A stretch of DNA of 64,000 nt from Marisimplicoccus sp964437815 (lineage in GTDB: Bacteria > Bacteroidota > Bacteroidia > Flavobacteriales > Flavobacteriaceae), in the NCBI GenBank assembly GCA_964437815.1, contig CAYTIE010000001.1:1-64000 (forward strand). The letters run 5' to 3'. Positions 52,621 through 61,034 of this stretch are shown piece by piece. Both the position numbers and the translations under genes were made by a program. Under the pieces are notes generated by a model. It made no database searches, was not told the DNA's origin, and was given only the letters and a program-made list of their open reading frames with translations. Each line of letters begins with the position of its first letter. Position 1 is the first letter of the stretch.

Positions 52621-54291
52621 TTATTCGTCTGTTACGCATCCCCTTGATGCATTTGAAACCGATTTAACATATTTATATAAAATTCCTTGATTTATTTTTA
52701 AATCTGGTTTTTTCCATTTTTTTCTTCTTTCATCTATCTCAAGATCTGAAAGATCAACACTAATTACATTTTTTTTTGAATCAATTGTTATAATATCTCC
52801 ATCTTCTACTAACGCAATTGTTCCTCCTTCAAAAGCTTCTGGAACAATATGTCCAACCACAAAACCGTGAGTTCCTCCAGAGAATCTTCCATCTGTGATT
52901 AAAGCAACATCCTTCCCTAAACCTGCCCCCATTATAGCTGATGTTGGTTTAAGCATTTCAGGCATTCCTGGACCACCTTTAGGACCTTCGTATCTGATAA
53001 CTACTACTTCACCTTTGTTAACTTTTGAATTTTGGATTGCATCTATCGTTTCGAATTCGCTATTAAACACTTTTGCAGGACCTGAAAAAACTAATCCTTC
53101 CTTTCCAGTAATCTTTGCAACTGAACCTTCTTTTGCAAGATTTCCTTTTAATATTTGAATGTGTCCAGTTTCCTTAATAGGTTTAGATAAAGGAAAAACA
53201 ACATCATTAGAGAAGTCTAAACTTTTTACATCTGATAAGTTCTCTTCAATAGTTTTCCCTGTTACAGTTAAACAATCCCCGTGTATCATTTTATTTTCAA
53301 GCATATACTTTAAGACACTTGGTATACCACCTATTTCATGCAAATCTTTCATTAAATATTTTCCACTTGGCTTTAAGTTTGCTAGAAAAGGTGTTGAGTC
53401 ACTAATTTTTTGAAAATAATCAATTGAAACATCTATATTAGCAGCTTTTGCAATTGCAAGAAAATGCAAAACTGCATTTGTTGAACCACCAAGAACTGTA
53501 ACTAATCTTAAGGCATTCTCAAGAGATTTAAGTGTAATTATATCTAATGGCTTAATATCATCCTCTATCAATGATTTTATTGAATCCCCTATCTCTTTGC
53601 ATTCATCAATTTTATTCTGACTTGTGGCTGGATTAGAAGAATTATATGGCAAGGACATCCCAAGAGCTTCTATAGCTGAAGCCATAGTATTTGCAGTATA
53701 CATTCCCCCACAAGCTCCAGGACCGGGACAAGCATTTTTAATTACATTTTTAAATTCAGTCTCATCTATTTGTCCTGCCACTTTTTCTCCCCAAGCTTCA
53801 AATGCAGATACTACATCTAGTTCTTTATCTTTATAACATCCTGGATCTATTGTTCCACCATATACCAAAATACTAGGTCTATTTAGTCTTAACATTGCCA
53901 TTAAAGCACCAGGCATATTCTTATCACATCCAACTACAGTTACAAGCCCATCATATGACATTGCCTGGACAACAGTTTCAATAGAGTCTGCTATTATGTC
54001 TCTTGAAGGGAGTGAATATCTCATCCCAAGAGTACCCATAGATATACCATCACTAACACCGATGGTGTTAAAAATTAATCCTACTATTTCAGAATTATTG
54101 ATGCTCGTTTTTATATGATTAGATAAATCATTTAAGTGCATATTACAAGGATTGCCTTCATACCCTGTACTTGCAATTCCAACAAATGGCTTTTCAAAGT
54201 CATCATCAGTCAAACCAATAGCATGCAACATAGCTTGAGCAGCTGGTTGAGAAGGATCTTGAGTTACGTTTTTGCTATATTTATTAAGCAT
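52621..54291 (-). CDS. ilvD: Dihydroxy-acid dehydratase
   Basis: IlvD dehydrates 2,3-dihydroxy acids to 2-oxo acids for valine and isoleucine. The 556-residue protein carries the iron-sulfur cysteines in GNPCNMHLND, VVGCDKNMPGALMA and CPGPGACGGMYTANTMAS, and the C-terminal TDGRFSGGTHGFVVGHIVPEA. It is the first gene of the ilv operon, with no leader-peptide attenuator visible in the 199-base gap upstream. Confidence 0.97.
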   Translation of the reverse strand: MLNKYSKNVTQDPSQPAAQAMLHAIGLTDDDFEKPFVGIASTGYEGNPCNMHLNDLSNHIKTSINNSEIVGLIFNTIGVSDGISMGTLGMRYSLPSRDIIADSIETVVQAMSYDGLVTVVGCDKNMPGALMAMLRLNRPSILVYGGTIDPGCYKDKELDVVSAFEAWGEKVAGQIDETEFKNVIKNACPGPGACGGMYTANTMASAIEALGMSLPYNSSNPATSQNKIDECKEIGDSIKSLIEDDIKPLDIITLKSLENALRLVTVLGGSTNAVLHFLAIAKAANIDVSIDYFQKISDSTPFLANLKPSGKYLMKDLHEIGGIPSVLKYMLENKMIHGDCLTVTGKTIEENLSDVKSLDFSNDVVFPLSKPIKETGHIQILKGNLAKEGSVAKITGKEGLVFSGPAKVFNSEFETIDAIQNSKVNKGEVVVIRYEGPKGGPGMPEMLKPTSAIMGAGLGKDVALITDGRFSGGTHGFVVGHIVPEAFEGGTIALVEDGDIITIDSKKNVISVDLSDLEIDERRKKWKKPDLKINQGILYKYVKSVSNASRGCVTDE

Positions 54292-54476
54292 CTTTATTTA
54301 TATAATTCTAAATTATTAATCAATACCCTACTTGTAAAACGAAATAGATTATATTAATTACATTCAATAATGATTTGGCGATGTTAAATAGCTGTATAAT
54401 AATCGTTTACGAGATTTTATTTCTTATAGCCAAATAAATATTTTAAATTTCTAAAGTTTTAAAGTTACATAAATTA

Positions 54477-54484
54477 TAAATTTG
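54477..54484 (+). promoter_or_regulatory. TAnnTTTG promoter -7 box immediately before the aldehyde dehydrogenase
   Basis: TAAATTTG matches the -7 consensus and only six bases (TATTCT) separate it from the ATG at 54491. A transcript starting at the usual distance would be leaderless or nearly so. Confidence 0.42.
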
Positions 54485-54490
54485 TATTCT

Positions 54491-55870
54491 ATGGATAAAT
54501 CAAAAATCAATGAAATCATTAATTCTCAGAAAAATTTCCTAGATTCTAATTCTAATAGTATTAGTTCAAGAATTTTACTTTTAAAAAAGCTACTAATAAA
54601 CATCAAATTATTTGAAGAAGAAATCTATGATGCTCTTTCTAAGGATCTTAGTAAAGCTAAATTTGAGTCTTTTCTAACAGAAATCCTTCTTGTTGAAAAA
54701 GAAATAAAACTTTTTATAAAAAAAATCAACAAATGGTCAAAAGATAAAAGAGTAAGAGCATCAATATTAAATTTTCCTTCAAAAAATTATCTAAAACCTG
54801 AACCATTTGGAAGAGTTCTTATTATCACTCCTTGGAATTACCCATTTCAACTCTCTTTAACCCCTTTAATTGGAGCCTTTAGCTCAGGAAATACTGTTGT
54901 AATAAAACCTTCTGAATTGGCACCTAATACATCATCTGTATTAAGCAAGTTGATTAAAGAAACTTTTCCAGAAAATATTGTTTCAGTTATTGAAGGAGAT
55001 GCTGAAGTTTCAAAAAACTTGTTATCTAAAAAGTGGGATTATATTTTTTTTACTGGAAGTACAAGAGTTGGAAAAATTGTAGCAAATGAAGCTGCTAAAA
55101 ATTTAACCCCAATAACACTTGAGTTAGGGGGGAAAAGTCCTTGTGTTGTAGATGAAGGTATAAATATTGAAAAGGCAGCTAAAAGAATTGTTTCTGGTAA
55201 ATTTATAAACTGTGGTCAAACCTGTATAGCCCCAGATTATATTTTAGTTAATGATAAAATAAAATCCAAGCTTATTAACCATCTTAAAATCGAAATTCTT
55301 AAAACATATGGTAATAAACCTAATCAATCAAATAATTATGGAAGAATAATTAGCAAAAATCATTTAGATAGATTAACTAAGATAATTGCTGGTCAAAATA
55401 TAGTTTTTGGTGGTCATTCAAATAAAGAAGATAAATATATTGAACCAACATTAATTGTAGATCCTGATATAAACTCAGCTATTATGTCAGAAGAAATATT
55501 TGGACCCATTCTTCCAATAATGTCTTATGATAATGTTGGGGAAATTGAAAAGGTGATATTAAAGAATCCAAATCCCCTGGCGTTTTATATTTTTTCAAAT
55601 AATAAGAAGTTTATAAATCATTTAATTAATAATTTCTCTTTTGGAGGATGCGTCATAAATGATACTCTTATTCATTATATTAATTCAAATCTTCCGTTTG
55701 GAGGAATTGGAAATAGTGGAATGGGAGCTTATAGAGGAAAGTATAGCTTTGATACATTTTCTCATTACAAACCTGTTCTAAAAAAACAATCATTTTTTTT
55801 AGATAATCTCAGATTTGGGCCACATCCAAAATCATTTAATACATTAAAGAAACTATTAAGTAAATTTTAA
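54491..55870 (+). CDS. Aldehyde dehydrogenase, ALDH3-like
   Basis: The 459-residue NAD(P)-dependent enzyme oxidises aldehydes to acids. Motifs are TPWNYPFQLSLTPLIGAF, FTGSTRVGKIV, the catalytic-glutamate motif LELGGKSPCVV and the catalytic cysteine in GQTCIAPDY. The short length and PWNYPF block place it with the class 3 (fatty or aromatic aldehyde) group. ATG 54491 is preferred over TTG 54482, which would overlap the promoter box. It is followed after 2 bases by a nitroreductase. Confidence 0.9.
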   Translation: MDKSKINEIINSQKNFLDSNSNSISSRILLLKKLLINIKLFEEEIYDALSKDLSKAKFESFLTEILLVEKEIKLFIKKINKWSKDKRVRASILNFPSKNYLKPEPFGRVLIITPWNYPFQLSLTPLIGAFSSGNTVVIKPSELAPNTSSVLSKLIKETFPENIVSVIEGDAEVSKNLLSKKWDYIFFTGSTRVGKIVANEAAKNLTPITLELGGKSPCVVDEGINIEKAAKRIVSGKFINCGQTCIAPDYILVNDKIKSKLINHLKIEILKTYGNKPNQSNNYGRIISKNHLDRLTKIIAGQNIVFGGHSNKEDKYIEPTLIVDPDINSAIMSEEIFGPILPIMSYDNVGEIEKVILKNPNPLAFYIFSNNKKFINHLINNFSFGGCVINDTLIHYINSNLPFGGIGNSGMGAYRGKYSFDTFSHYKPVLKKQSFFLDNLRFGPHPKSFNTLKKLLSKF

Positions 55871-55872
55871 AA

Positions 55873-56589
55873 ATGGAAAAAACTGTATCTGAAGCTATAA
55901 AATATAGAAGATCTGTAAGGAGATTTGATAAAGACATAGAGATAGATGATAACATTGTAAAAAAATGTATTGAGAATGCAGTTCTTGCCCCAACAAGTAG
56001 TAATCTTCAATTATGGGAATTCTATCACATCACTGATAAAACTTTACTTGAAGAGATTGCTAAATCTTGTTTTAATCAACCAGCTGCTAGAACTGCAAAG
56101 CAATTAGTTATTACAGTTGTAAGAAGAGATTTATGGAGAGAGCGTGCTAAAGAAAATATAAAGTTTCATGAATCAAATAAAGAAAGTATGAGTGAGCGGG
56201 AATATAGATTAGTTATGAAATATTATAAAACTGCAATTCCTTTGGCTTACAAAAACTTTCTAGGAATTTCAAGTTATATTAAATATATATATGCTTGGAT
56301 TATAGGATTATTTAGAGTTATATATAGACAATTAAGAAAATCTGATATGAGAATAGTTGCACATAAAAGTGCTGGGCTTGCGTCACAGAACTTTATGATT
56401 AGTATGGCTGGTGTTAATTATGACACTTGTCCTATGGAAGGTTTTGATTCAATTAGGGTAAAGAAAATATTAAAGCTAAATAAATCAGCAGAAATAAACA
56501 TGATAATTGGATGTGGAATAAGAACATCTAAAGGAATATATGGGAAAAGATTTAGAATCCCATTTGAAAAAGTTTATATAAAAAAATAA
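55873..56589 (+). CDS. Nitroreductase-family FMN oxidoreductase
   Basis: The 238-residue protein begins with the typical IKYRRSVRRFDKD and has NAVLAPTSSNLQLWEF, family FMN-binding motifs, and the later SAGLASQNFMISM and YDTCPMEGFD. A roughly 45-residue insertion around 110-150 (with KNFLGISSYIKYIYAWIIGLFRV split) is hydrophobic and unusual for the family. It is probably co-transcribed with the aldehyde dehydrogenase. The substrate is unknown. It ends 4 bases from the convergent DsbD-like gene. Confidence 0.87.
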   Translation: MEKTVSEAIKYRRSVRRFDKDIEIDDNIVKKCIENAVLAPTSSNLQLWEFYHITDKTLLEEIAKSCFNQPAARTAKQLVITVVRRDLWRERAKENIKFHESNKESMSEREYRLVMKYYKTAIPLAYKNFLGISSYIKYIYAWIIGLFRVIYRQLRKSDMRIVAHKSAGLASQNFMISMAGVNYDTCPMEGFDSIRVKKILKLNKSAEINMIIGCGIRTSKGIYGKRFRIPFEKVYIKK

Positions 56590-56593
56590 GCAG

Positions 56594-58516
56594 TTATTTA
56601 GACGACTCTATAATAGAAAGATCTAACCAATCCTTAAATTTTGTTTCTGAAGCATATTGAATTGGTTCAGTTAAAATTTCACCTGTAGGTTTCATTGCAA
56701 CATAATAAGGCTGAGAAGCACTTTTAAAATTCATAAACTGAAAGACAGACCACTTTTGACCTACAGTATTAACATATTGAGTTTTTCCAAGATCATTTAT
56801 ATATTTAAACTTATCATTATAATCTAATTCTGACCTATCATCAACATATAAAGATATAATAACAAATTCTTTATCTAGTAGGTTATAAATACCTGGTTTT
56901 GACCAAACATTTTCTTCCATTCTTCTACAATTTGCACAGGCCCATCCAGTAAAATCAAGCAAAACCAATTTTTGATTTTCTAATGCATAGCTTCTACCCT
57001 CTTCAAAACTTTTATAACAATTTAAACCAAGTGGACATTGGTTTTCAGAATTTTGAATTGAATAAAACTCTGGAGGTAGAATTCCACTTAATAGTTTAAC
57101 ATTATTACTATTATAAAGACCTGAAATTAAAAATATTGAGAAAATTAAGGAAACCCATCCTGATATACTTCTAAAATTAAATTTAGGTTTTCCAAAATAA
57201 GAACCAAAATGATATAGTGATAGAGATAAAAATATAATTATCCAAATAAAAACAAAAACCTCTCTTTTTAATATATCCCAGCCTCCAACTAAATCAGCAT
57301 TTGAAAGAAATTTAAATGCAAGGGCTAACTCTAAAAAACCCAAAGTAACTTTCATTTTTTTTAACCAAACACCCGAACTTGGAATTGCTGAAATGTATTT
57401 TGGATAAAATGCAAGTAATGTAAAAGGCAGCCCTAAGGAGACTCCAAACCCAAGCATTCCAATACTTAACTGCATTGCACCAGATTCTTGTCCAGAAAGA
57501 GTTCCTGCTAATAATGATCCAAGAATAGGACCTGTACAAGAGAATGAAACTAATGTTAATGTCAATGCCATAAAAAATATTCCAATCATTCCTCCCTTTG
57601 AAGATTTCGAATCAGATTTAGATATTATTGAATTTGGTATAGTCAAATCAAAATAGCCAAAGAAAGAAATTGCAAAAAATATAAATACTACAAAGAATAA
57701 TGTGTTTACATAAATATTAGTTCCAATTGAATTAAGGATATTTGGGTTAAAGTTGTCAAAAACATGAAAAGGAAAACTTAGGCCAAGATAGATTAAGATA
57801 ATAAACAAACCATATAAAGATGCCGATTTTAAACTACCATATTTTAATTTGTCTTCATCTAAAAAGTATGAAACTGTTAGAGGAATCATTGGAAAAATGC
57901 ATGGAGTTAATAATGCAAGAAATCCTGCAATTAAACCAAAAATGAATATTTCGATATAATTTATTGAATCAGAAATATCATTTGAGATAAGTTCAGTTCT
58001 CTTAAAATTATATTTCAATTGATTGTACTTATTTATGTCATCTAGAGTAACATTTTCAGTAATATTTATTTTTTTTGAGGGATCAATTGGAATATTAAAT
58101 GTTTCATTTCTAAAAACACATAACTCATCATCGCATGAGGAATATACAATTTCAACTTTAAGTAATTCAAAATCAAGGTTATTTAAATCAATTATTTTAT
58201 TAAAACTAGCTTCATTAATAAAATATGGCAGATCTATATCAAAGACATTATCATACCCAACAATGGGTTCACTTTCATTGAATTTTTCTTTTTCACTAGA
58301 ACTCAATTCAGAGTTTAAAAAAATAAATTCAGTGGCATTACCTTCTATAGGTGAATATTGAGAATAAAGTTTCCAACCATCTATAATCTCAGCACTGAAA
58401 GTCAAATTGAACTTATTATTCTCAATCTTATCTAATTCATATTTCCATTTAACTGGTTCTTCAGATTGTGAAAAAACTGAGAGTAAAGAGAACAATAAAG
58501 CTAGTATTTTAATCAT
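56594..58516 (-). CDS. DsbD-like thiol:disulfide interchange protein
   Basis: The 640-residue protein has a signal peptide, an N-terminal periplasmic domain (about 20-165), and an eight-helix CcdA/DsbD membrane domain with the paired cysteines in LTPCIFPMIPLT and SFSCTGPILGSLLAG. A C-terminal thioredoxin domain has the CANC active site (FTGWACANCRRME, near residue 525). It carries electrons from cytoplasmic thioredoxin to periplasmic proteins, and might also supply the exported MsrB. It overlaps tilS by 8 bases. Confidence 0.93.
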   Translation of the reverse strand: MIKILALLFSLLSVFSQSEEPVKWKYELDKIENNKFNLTFSAEIIDGWKLYSQYSPIEGNATEFIFLNSELSSSEKEKFNESEPIVGYDNVFDIDLPYFINEASFNKIIDLNNLDFELLKVEIVYSSCDDELCVFRNETFNIPIDPSKKINITENVTLDDINKYNQLKYNFKRTELISNDISDSINYIEIFIFGLIAGFLALLTPCIFPMIPLTVSYFLDEDKLKYGSLKSASLYGLFIILIYLGLSFPFHVFDNFNPNILNSIGTNIYVNTLFFVVFIFFAISFFGYFDLTIPNSIISKSDSKSSKGGMIGIFFMALTLTLVSFSCTGPILGSLLAGTLSGQESGAMQLSIGMLGFGVSLGLPFTLLAFYPKYISAIPSSGVWLKKMKVTLGFLELALAFKFLSNADLVGGWDILKREVFVFIWIIIFLSLSLYHFGSYFGKPKFNFRSISGWVSLIFSIFLISGLYNSNNVKLLSGILPPEFYSIQNSENQCPLGLNCYKSFEEGRSYALENQKLVLLDFTGWACANCRRMEENVWSKPGIYNLLDKEFVIISLYVDDRSELDYNDKFKYINDLGKTQYVNTVGQKWSVFQFMNFKSASQPYYVAMKPTGEILTEPIQYASETKFKDWLDLSIIESSK

Positions 58517-59444
58517 TACTTGTTTGGGAAATTATTAATGTATTTTTATTTTTTATCATTTTATAATTATGTGAAGATATATATTTTCCAGAATCAGAAT
58601 CAAATAATTTTATTACCTCTTTATAATTAAATTCAAAATCTTTGAATAATTCATGTATATAGAACTCAATTGGATTAAGATCTCTTAGAAGATCTAAATT
58701 GATGACTATAGTCTTTTCTTTATTGATAAAAATTTTATTCTTTGTTTCAGAAATTATCTTCTCTACAAATAACTTAGTTGAATTTAAATTTTCAGTAGTT
58801 TTTTTGAATTTCAATAAAACATTTTTATCATCTGATTTCAAATATGGAATAACAGAATGTCTTATCTTATTTCTTAAATAATCTTCTTCATCATTTGATG
58901 AGTCTTCTCTATAAGTGATTTTATTTACTTTAGAAAACTCAATTATTTGTTCTTTAGAAATCATTAAGAGTGGCCTAATAATTTTATTAATCTTATCTGG
59001 AATACCAACCAAACCATCAATTCCTGTTCCTCTAATTGAATTAATTATAAATGTCTCTAACTGATCATCAAGATGATGAGCTGTTACAACAAAATCATAT
59101 TTCTCTTTATTAGTTAATTCCTCAAACCATTCATATCTTAATTCTCTGGCCCCCATTTGAATAGTCAATTTATTTTTTTTACAATAATCTTCTGTACTAA
59201 ATTTTTTATTATATAACTTGACATTTTTCTCTGAGCACCATTTACTTATAAATATTTCATCATCATTACTTTCTTTTCCTCTTAGTTGAAAATTACAGTG
59301 TGCAATAGAAAAATTTAAATTGTTAGTCAAGAACAAGTTGGCTAAGACCATACTATCTACTCCACCACTGATTGCAAGTAAAAAATTACAGTCCTTACTT
59401 GGATTGATTTCAGCTAAAAATAATTGCTCTATTGTTTTTGACAC
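58509..59444 (-). CDS. tilS: tRNA(Ile)-lysidine synthase (short form)
   Basis: TilS modifies C34 of the minor isoleucine tRNA so that it reads AUA, an essential step. The PP-loop is AISGGVDSMVL near residues 24-34. HCNFQLRGKES, HHLDDQLETFIINS and YREDSSNDEEDYLRNKIRH are family-typical. At 311 residues it lacks most of the C-terminal domain found in E. coli TilS (about 430). The start is GTG 59444, four bases after a promoter box. AUA codons are abundant in this AT-rich genome. Confidence 0.94.
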   Translation of the reverse strand: MSKTIEQLFLAEINPSKDCNFLLAISGGVDSMVLANLFLTNNLNFSIAHCNFQLRGKESNDDEIFISKWCSEKNVKLYNKKFSTEDYCKKNKLTIQMGARELRYEWFEELTNKEKYDFVVTAHHLDDQLETFIINSIRGTGIDGLVGIPDKINKIIRPLLMISKEQIIEFSKVNKITYREDSSNDEEDYLRNKIRHSVIPYLKSDDKNVLLKFKKTTENLNSTKLFVEKIISETKNKIFINKEKTIVINLDLLRDLNPIEFYIHELFKDFEFNYKEVIKLFDSDSGKYISSHNYKMIKNKNTLIISQTSND

Positions 59445-59448
59445 TATA

Positions 59449-59456
59449 CAAAATTA
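59449..59456 (-). promoter_or_regulatory. TAnnTTTG promoter -7 box immediately before tilS
   Basis: Minus-strand TAATTTTG is followed by only four bases before the GTG start at 59444, suggesting a leaderless tilS transcript. The match to the -7 consensus is exact. Confidence 0.42.
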
Positions 59457-59501
59457 AATAAACTTTTAGTCAAATAACTATATTCATATATCATACTTAA
59501 G

Positions 59502-59509
59502 TATTTTTG
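59502..59509 (+). promoter_or_regulatory. TAnnTTTG promoter -7 box before the NhaC gene
   Basis: TATTTTTG matches the -7 consensus and ends 25 bases before the TTG start at 59535. With the tilS box it forms a compact divergent promoter pair. Confidence 0.4.
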
Positions 59510-59534
59510 TTCTAAACTTGTATAAATAAAAAAT

Positions 59535-60992
59535 TTGAAAGAATCCAAAAAAAAGAACTTACCATTATCAGTGGCAATTTTACCTCTTTTATTTTTGGTA
59601 GCATTATTGTCATTCAATCTATATGCAAATGTATTTATTTACGATGCTGATCCTCTTGCTGGGTCTAGCCAGTTTATATTAATTATAAGTGGTGCTTTTG
59701 CAGCAACGATAGGGATGAGATACAACATTTCTTATAAAGAAGTTGCAGATAGTATTTCTAATAGTATTAAATCTGTTACTCCAGCTTTAATAATTCTTCT
59801 TTGGGTTGGTGCTTTAGCCGGAACATGGATGATAAGTGGAATTATTCCTTCTATGGTTTACTATGGATTAAAATTACTTGATCCAAATATCTTTCTTCCA
59901 GCATGTATAATTATTTGTTCAATTATATCAATTGCTACTGGAAGCAGCTGGACAACTTCAGCAACAGTTGGAATAGCTCTAGTAGGGATTGGAAAAGTAC
60001 TAGGTATACCTGCGGGAATGGTTGGAGGAGCTGTAATTTCTGGAGCCTACTTTGGAGATAAATTATCTCCACTTAGCGATACTACAAACTTAGCTGCTGC
60101 TGTATCTAGAGTTGATCTTTTTAAACATATAAGATATCTTACATATACTACTGTTCCGAGTATCTCAATAGCTTTAGTTGTGTTTATAATTCTTGGAGTT
60201 TTACAATCATCTGATGGGGTTACGGATAATTCTTTTTTAATTGATACAATATCTAATACATTTAATATCTCATTAATCCTTTTTATAGTTCCTGTTATTG
60301 TTATTATTATGATTGTAAAAAAGACACCTCCTATAAGAGCACTTTGCATTGGGACACTTTTAGGGGCATTATTTGCAGTTATTTTTCAACCTCAAATAAT
60401 AATGGAGCTCTCTAATTCTTCAAGTATGACAATTATAGGTTCTTACAAGGTTCTTGTTGATACAATAACTAGCAGCGTTAGCATTCCAACAAATAGTGAA
60501 GTCTTAAATGAGTTATTTTCAACTGGTGGAATGATAGGAATGCTAAATACTATTTTTCTTGTAATTGCAACAATGATTTTTGGAGGTGCAATGGATGCAA
60601 TAGGAGCAATTAAAACAATCAGTAAAGCATTATTAAAATGGGCGGATAGTGTATTTAAATTATTTGCCAGTACTGTAGCTTCTTGTCTGGCGCTTAACTT
60701 AACAGCTTCTGACCAGTACTTATCAATTGTCGTTTCAGGTAAAATGTTTGATAAAGCATATAAAGAAAAAAAGCTTGCTCCGGAAAACTTAAGTAGAACA
60801 CTAGAAGACTCTGCAACTGTAACATCAGCACTTATTCCATGGAATTCATGTGGAGCCTATCACTCATCAGTTTTAGGTGTTAGTGTTGGCGAATACTTTA
60901 TATATGCAATTTTTAATTGGATTAGTCCATTTATGACTTTAATATATGCTGCTCTTAGAATAAAAATCAGGACTTTAACTGATAAAAATTAA
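59535..60992 (+). CDS. NhaC-family Na+/H+ antiporter
   Basis: The 485-residue protein has about 11-12 membrane helices. Family motifs are GSSWTTSATVGIALVGIGKVLG, the acidic GAYFGDKLSPLSDTTNLAA (probable ion-binding aspartates) and SATVTSALIPWNSCGAYHSSVLGV. NhaC-type antiporters exchange Na+ for H+, or malate/lactate in the MleN branch; a sodium role fits a marine cell. The start is TTG at 59535. Confidence 0.92.
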   Translation: MKESKKKNLPLSVAILPLLFLVALLSFNLYANVFIYDADPLAGSSQFILIISGAFAATIGMRYNISYKEVADSISNSIKSVTPALIILLWVGALAGTWMISGIIPSMVYYGLKLLDPNIFLPACIIICSIISIATGSSWTTSATVGIALVGIGKVLGIPAGMVGGAVISGAYFGDKLSPLSDTTNLAAAVSRVDLFKHIRYLTYTTVPSISIALVVFIILGVLQSSDGVTDNSFLIDTISNTFNISLILFIVPVIVIIMIVKKTPPIRALCIGTLLGALFAVIFQPQIIMELSNSSSMTIIGSYKVLVDTITSSVSIPTNSEVLNELFSTGGMIGMLNTIFLVIATMIFGGAMDAIGAIKTISKALLKWADSVFKLFASTVASCLALNLTASDQYLSIVVSGKMFDKAYKEKKLAPENLSRTLEDSATVTSALIPWNSCGAYHSSVLGVSVGEYFIYAIFNWISPFMTLIYAALRIKIRTLTDKN

Positions 60993-61034
60993 ATTTCTAA
61001 TTACATATTTGTATTTTTACCTAACAAACTTCTT

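Noticed and set aside
52895..53413. Two plus-strand open frames antisense to ilvD
   Set aside because: Both are shadows of the well-conserved ilvD reading frame.
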